Positions 58,456 through 64,000 of a DNA stretch of 64,000 nucleotides are shown piece after piece. The stretch spans positions 16,715,388-16,779,387 of the forward strand of contig JAAONU010000002.1 of assembly GCA_012932295.1 (NCBI GenBank), read 5' to 3'. The notes under the pieces were generated by a model. That model saw only the letters and a list, made by a program, of their open reading frames with translations, made no database searches and was not told the origin of the DNA. The stretch comes from Cyclina sinensis (taxonomy: Eukaryota; Mollusca; Bivalvia; Venerida; Veneridae). How positions within the stretch are numbered: the stretch's first letter is position 1; each line of letters starts with the position of its first letter. The position numbers and the translations under genes are program-made.

Positions 58456-59967
58456 ATGCAGTGGTATCTAGTAGTTATTCTAAATGTATTGCTTCTTTAT
58501 AAAAACACGTCTTTTGCCTTATTTGAGCATCGTACCGCAAAACAAAAGTGCCAGTTTCGTGGCGGATTATTCTCCTACGACGACTTCGTGAATGGAAATG
58601 GATTTATTTTACTTGATAATGAAAGGAAAAACTTCGTAAATCTCAAAGATGGTGAATCAGCATGGATTTCTGGTATGGTTAAATTTTCAAAATTTTTAAG
58701 CTGGTACGGCTGTTTTGAGAAATTACAAGCTGCAAGAACTTACTTATATGGCAATAACGTTAATTTTACCAAATGTTTTGAAATTTGTGACACGTATAAC
58801 AATATAATGAACGTGTCTTATGTAGGACTCAAAAACAAAAACTGTTTCTGTATAACGACAGAAATCATTACCAAATCTACAATCTGTGGACAAGAGTGCA
58901 TGCAGTCCAGTATAACCCGTATCATATAAACGATTATAACGGTTCTAAACGAAAGAGCAACAAGTGTGTTTCAGATTCACAATGATTTGACATTTCCAAC
59001 ATACGACCTTCAACAATGTGTGCATGCTAAAAGTGTTAGTAGGGCTGTAAGATATGGGACCTCATCTTGTTATACCACGGAAAAGGCTACAGGCGGATTC
59101 ATATGTACAAATGATGCTAATGGGAAGCTTAACAACTCATGTGAACAGTATTTTCAAGACAGTGTAAAGTCACCGCCATTTTGCCTTCAGCACAATAAGC
59201 TAAGTTGGATGAAAGCCAAAACCCGATGCTCAGATTATTCCGGAAAGTTAGTATCTCAAATTTTCTCCCCAATGCTTTACGAAATGAAAAATAGGTCGAC
59301 ATATTGGACAGGGATATTTCGAAGTTTCAAAATAACCGAAGACAGGTCTAGAGTAAACGATGCTTACACAGCTTGTTTAGCTGTTACAAGGGTTGGTGAA
59401 AGATTAGTTATGGATCCTGATAAATGTTCATCACGAAAAAAATACTTGTGCTCGGACTGGGCATGGAATGCAAAGACAACAACATCTACACATTCTGTTC
59501 CTACTGAAACACAAGGAGCAGAAAATAAGAATCATGAAGAAATATATATAATTGTCGTTGCCCTAGTACTTGTCCCTGTGCTGGCAGTTATTGTATACCT
59601 TATTTTCAGACGCTTTTACAGAATAAAGCATCATGCCAGACAGTCTAAAAACGTGTCTGCATCCGGTGAAAACAACGAATTCATTGAAATTCCATATGAA
59701 GGAGAAGAAACAAATGACGTACATGCTCAGAAATTACAGAAAAATACTTTTGAACAGGTTAAACCGAAGAAACCTTTGAGGCATACACTAAAAAAGCAAC
59801 ATAAGACATCGGCATACGAAAATTGTAAGTTTAAGTTCAATGTATCAGATGAATCAACGGCAAGGATCGAAAGTAATGGCGAAGAGGAGTATTATACAAC
59901 GTTATCCGTGAAATCTGATCATCAGTTTGATCCCAATGTATACACCGCACTCGAGAAAACATTTTAA
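58456..59967 (+). CDS. C-type-lectin-like single-pass receptor copy 3 (two compensating one-base breaks)
   Basis: Intronless, 504 codons. 58456-58929 gives a signal peptide (about 1-21), a Cys/Gly region (KCQFRGGLFS...SAWISG) and a WSC-like segment (LSWYGCFE...FTKCFEICD...KNCFCITT). 58966-59967 in the same frame gives the C-type-lectin-like domain (SCEQYF, WMKAKTRC, YWTGIFRSF, DPDKCSSRKKYLCSDW), a Thr/Ser stalk, a transmembrane helix (IYIIVVALVLVPVLAVIVYL) and a basic-start tail. In between, a stop at 58927 is avoided if one base is added near 58911 and one A removed at 58947-58949, which restores text matching copy 2 (NPYHIND). The tail ends YTTL-x12-YTAL, the spacing of an ITAM. It lacks EPN/QPD and WND motifs. 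Confidence 0.78.
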
Positions 59968-60499
59968 AAAATAGAGAAACTACAAAGAAATGCTGATATT
60001 GAAAACGATTCTGAAGTTGAAGCACCAGAGGTGGACCTTAACGCGTCCTGAATGATAGATCATCCTTAATTTATTAACCTTGACAAACCGTTTCAAACCG
60101 TGTCAAAACATCATTTAACAAAAGTTTTTATCCCTTAGCTGTTAAAACAATATGATGTTTGATTGACTAACAAAAACACTTCAATACATTACACGTATAC
60201 CTACCGACATCGTTAATGAATGTGTAGAATCGTAATGAAGTTACATCAAAAGTGTAGTGTTAATACTTGTCAGACGCCTTCGGAGTTGTTTCATCGTAAA
60301 ACGTGAACATCGATATGTCCGTCGTAAGAGATTTTCCTTTTAGATCTGGAGATCCGAGGATCAAATTCTGACTACAGCTTTAAATACTTTCTATAGTTAT
60401 AGACTACACCGCGATGTATGCCTTAGTTGTTTCAGTACGCTTCGTCTGCGAACAGCCACAGAGAATTAGCGTAAAAAATAAAATGTTTTTAAGACACAT
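59968..60499. other. Duplicated 3' flank of receptor copy 3
   Basis: Matches 37073-37640 of copy 1. The polyadenylation site was not identified. Confidence 0.6.
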
Positions 60500-61250
60500 A
60501 ATACAAAATGAACCATCCAGAGTTGTTGGGTGTTTGTTATTATGGTTGCTTAAATGCATAGATGTCAGAAAAGCGTCATTCAGTGTTTGCAACTGTTGGA
60601 TGAGTATGTCTTTAGACATTCTCAGTGTGGTCACCAAAATACAACTTCACCCCTATAAGACCGCACAATAATTGTTCTGGCAAAATGACCCCGTTGTAGT
60701 AATTCTTTTAAGTTTGAAAACGCTACTGGTGTTCGTGATTCACTTTAGATGTTTCGCAGCAGATTATACATGACGCCCAGTTACATGCTAGCCGGCATAT
60801 TGTACGTCCACAGAAGATGCACATTTACTAACAAAAACGTTTACTCTTCGCTCATGTTCATATGAAACCTAAGCAGAATGGTCATGTGCTGTTTCAAGAC
60901 GAACCTAAATTTTGTCTAGACCTCCAAAGTGGACCTCCACGTGCATGACGTCAGTGCAATGAACGCCTCAAAGACTGTTGCATAACCAAGCATAGCTAAT
61001 TTTGAGCTGGGTCTGTTTGATCTGATTGTTTGGAGTGGCAGTTCGTACGATAGACGAAGCAACCTCTGCGTCTTTCTGAACGGCACTGGAACTGTTCTGC
61101 GTTACATTAACAGTTATTCTTAAGTTGGTGCTACTGGGGAGGATTTCTATTTGTATACGAAAATGCCAGCGCACATCGTGTGACCTGAAAACATTGTAAA
61201 TAGGTACCCTATTTCACTGCATTTAACTTGTTGCATGTTTAAATTTTGTA
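60500..61250 (+). pseudogene. Old Tc1-type transposase relic, copy B
   Basis: Text in mixed frames: GCTGTTTCAAGACGAACC gives VLFQDEPKFCLD (first catalytic Asp region) near 60889. It matches 37640-38390 throughout. No intact frame or ends. Confidence 0.6.
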
Positions 61251-61639
61251 ATCTGTGCTACCTGTGTAGATTTAAATGATCAATATTGAAACATTACTAT
61301 CAAAAACTGTACAAAGCAAGTACATTAAATTAATTTTTTCCCAACTTGCAAATCAAGTTAACTTAAGGATTTCGTGTGCAGTGACGGAATGTATGGGGAA
61401 GTCACACGGTACGAATCACCGCTTACGACAGGATGCTATAAATAGAAAAACGAACTATCGCGATCATACCCCCACCATGCTTACGACACATGGAAAGGTG
61501 GTTAGGGAAACTTTAGTGCAATATATATAAAAAAATATCTTGTGAAAATGTACTGTAATGATATAATTTGTCAATCTGTCGAAACAGTTACAAATAACCT
61601 TTCATTTTCGTGAATATCTGTTCTAGTTTCAGAAACATT
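61251..61639. other. End of the segmental duplication
   Basis: Homology to copy 1 resumes at 61313 with AAGCAAGTACATTAA and fades after about 61450. No gene. Confidence 0.5.
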
Positions 61640-63760
61640 TAAGAATTAATGGTTATATCAGAACATTTTCTAAGCCTAAAAGGGGCATAACTTGTGTGAT
61701 AATTCAATGGAATTGTAGAATTTTCGTCATCTGAGCTTACTTGTAACCATTCATATAAATTTTAAGTTTAAAGTAAATATCTGTTCTGGTTTAAGAAATA
61801 TTATAGTAAATAAATTTAAAGACATAAAAATGGACTTAACTTTATCAAAATACAATACAAAGTTATCCCCCCCCCCCACTTTTTTTAGTTATGAAACTTG
61901 ACCTGCATATCTTACTTGCGAGACTCCGTATATATTTGAAGTTTCAAATGATTATCTGTTCTAGTTTTAGAAATATTCAAGTACATGTTTAAATTTCAGA
62001 ACATTTTCTAAGTCAATTTTTGACCTTCAAGTGTGCCCTTGACCTTAAGCTGGCACAAAGGTAACATGGGTTCTGCACATTGCCCAGTTGGGGTGAACAT
62101 TCGAGTCAAGTTTGAAGAAAATCCTTCCATTAGTAAAGAATTTATAGAGGGGACACGCATATTGTGTAGTACTGATTGTAAGTAAATTAAAGACTTAAAA
62201 AGGGGCATAACTTTGTCAAAATGCAATACAGAGTTATGAAACTTGACCTGCATATCTTACTTGTGATACCTCATATTTCTTTTAAGTTTCAAGCAAATAC
62301 CTGTGCTATTTTCAGAAATATTCAAGTACATGTTAAAATTTAAGAACATTTTCTAAGTCAATTTTGACCTTCAAGTGTGACCTTGACCTTAAGCCAGCAC
62401 AAAGGTAACATAGGTTCTGCACATAACCTTGTTGAGTTGAACATTTGAGTAAAGTTTGAAGAAAATTCTTCCATTAGTAAAGGATTTATAGAGCGGACAC
62501 GACATATTGTCTAATATTTGATTGTATGTAAATTTGAAGACTTAAAAAGGGGCATAACTTTGTCAAAATGCAATACAGAGTTATGAAACTTAACCTGCAT
62601 ATCCTAATTGTGACACTTCATATATATTTTAAGTTTCAAGCAAATACGTTTTCTAGTTTCAGAAATATTCAAATACATGTTAAAATTTAAGAATATTTTC
62701 TAAGTCAATTTTTGACCTTCAAGTGTGCCCTTGACCTTAAGCTGGCACAAAGGTAACATGGGTTCTGCACATTGCCCAGTTGGGGTGAACATTTGAATCA
62801 AGTTTGAAGAAAATCCTTCCATTAGTATAGAATTTATAGAGCAGACACGACATAGTGTCTAGTATTGATTGTAAGTAAATTAAAAGACTTAAGAAGGGGC
62901 ATAACTTTGTCAAAATGCAATACAGAGTTATGAAACTTAACCTGCATATCTTACTTGTGATACCTCATATTTCTTTTAAGTTTCAAGCAAATACCTGTGC
63001 TAGTTTCAGAAATATTCAAGTACATGTTAAAATTTAAGAACATTTTCTAAGTCAATTTTGACCTTCAAGTGTGACCTTGACCTTAAGCCGGCACAAAGGT
63101 AACATGGGTTCTGCACATAACCTTGTTGAGTTGAACATTTGAGTAAAGTTTGAAGAAAATTCTTCCATTAGTATAGGATTTATAGAGCGGACACGACATA
63201 TTGTCTAATATTTGATTGTATGTAAATTTGAAGACTTAAAAAGGGGCATAACTTTGTCAAAATGCAATACAGAGTTATGAAACTTGACCTGCATATCTTA
63301 ATTGTGACACTTCATATATATTTTAAGTTTCAAGCAAATACGTTTTCTAGTTTCAGAAATATTCAAATACATGTTAAAATTTAAGAATATTTTCTAAGTC
63401 AATTTTTGACCTTCAAGTGTGACCTTGACCTTAAGCCGGCAAAAGGGTAACATGGGTTCTGCACATTCCCTTGTTTAGGTGAACATTTGAGCCAAGATTA
63501 AAGAAAATCTTTCAATTAGTGTAGGACTTACAGAGCGGACACGACATAATGTCTAATATTTGATTGTTTGATATTTGACCTTCAATTGTGACCTTGACTT
63601 GAGTGACCATGGGCACTTAATCCCTTGTTGAGTGACTTTCGCCAGTTTGAAGAAATCATTACATATTTTAGCTACAATAATGGAGCGGAGGACGACGGGA
63701 CGACCGACGGACGCGACAAGCTCCTTATAGCACCCCCCCATTTTGTGGTGGGGTAAATAA
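61640..63760. repeat. Dispersed repeat amplified as about 345-bp units in ABAB order
   Basis: Units share AAAAGGGGCATAACTTTGTC, TTTCAGAAATATTCAA and TGACCTTGACCTTAAGC. Two variants alternate: CATTGCCCAGTTGGGG at 62079 and 62773, and CATAACCTTGTTGAG at 62420 and 63115, each pair about 695 bases apart. The block ends with CGACGGGACGACCGACGGAC and a C run. Open frames inside are by-products. Confidence 0.88.
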
Positions 63761-64000
63761 GTTATGCCCGTTGAAATATCATATTTTGCTAAATTAAATA
63801 GGGAAACGACACTGTGGTTTTTAAATGTTGCCTGAGACGCATACTTTTATGAACGTCTTTGAAGAAATTATATTTGGTTTTGCTACTTTTATAAATAAAA
63901 AGCTTGATCTTATATTGAGTGAAATCAAACACCTTTTTGCTCAGTATTTAAGAAGTGACGTTAAAGCTGCTGATGACTTAAATCACAAAGGTTTATTATA
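63761..64000. other. No feature seen
   Basis: AT-rich sequence at the window end. Confidence 0.4.

Overview
This is eukaryotic, AT-rich animal DNA, most likely from a bivalve mollusc. Three things point there: an achatin-type neuropeptide precursor (GFWD repeats between KR sites), a cluster of intronless C-type-lectin-like receptor genes, and several dispersed repeats rich in TGACC / CCTTGACC that end in GGAC runs, a style common in bivalve genomes. The species cannot be fixed from the sequence. There are no operons, CRISPR arrays or recognisable tRNA/rRNA genes.

Region by region. (1) 0.5-15.5 kb, + strand: a multi-exon gene for a mosaic extracellular protein. It is built from Ly6/uPAR-like (three-finger) domains, TSP1 domains, a Thr/Pro mucin-like tandem repeat and an Ig domain, in the order Ly6-Ly6-TSP1-Ly6-Ly6-mucin-TSP1-Ig. 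This is an internally duplicated Ly6-Ly6-TSP1 module. Exons were found by cysteine patterns, splice sites and intron phase. Introns hold a decayed LINE, two tRNA-type SINE-like elements, a fold-back element and a 43-bp satellite. (2) 15.5-25.9 kb: mostly dispersed repeats, a fold-back MITE and one unrecognised coding relic. (3) 25.9-29.7 kb, + strand: the achatin-like neuropeptide gene, with a TATA promoter, a noncoding first exon, a 3.1-kb intron and a single coding exon. (4) 30.3-33.6 kb: a solo LTR, then a 2.4-kb array of an 88-bp satellite. (5) 33.9-42.9 kb and 58.4-60 kb, + strand: three paralogous intronless genes for single-pass receptors (signal peptide, WSC-like region, C-type-lectin-like domain, transmembrane helix, tyrosine-containing tail). 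Copy 1 is a pseudogene split by a Tc1/mariner insertion. Copies 2 and 3 each carry one-base frame breaks. Copies 1 and 3 belong to one segmental duplication that also carries an older Tc1 relic. (6) 45.2-49.6 kb: an unclassified terminal-inverted-repeat element, an unrecognised coding relic and a SINE. (7) 51.1-54.5 kb, - strand: six exons of a cadherin-repeat protein. (8) 61.6-63.8 kb: a tandemly amplified dispersed repeat.

Frame breaks recur. Single-base gaps or additions, several in short homopolymers, interrupt otherwise well-conserved exons in three unrelated gene families. Intron phase shows independently that bases are missing from two exons of the Ly6/TSP1 gene. Either the assembly keeps consensus indels or several of these genes are decaying; the sequence alone cannot decide.

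Functionally, the Ly6/TSP1/Ig protein, the lectin-like receptors and the cadherin look like cell-surface or secreted recognition and adhesion molecules. The achatin gene is a separate neuroendocrine locus. I see no sign that these genes form one pathway.
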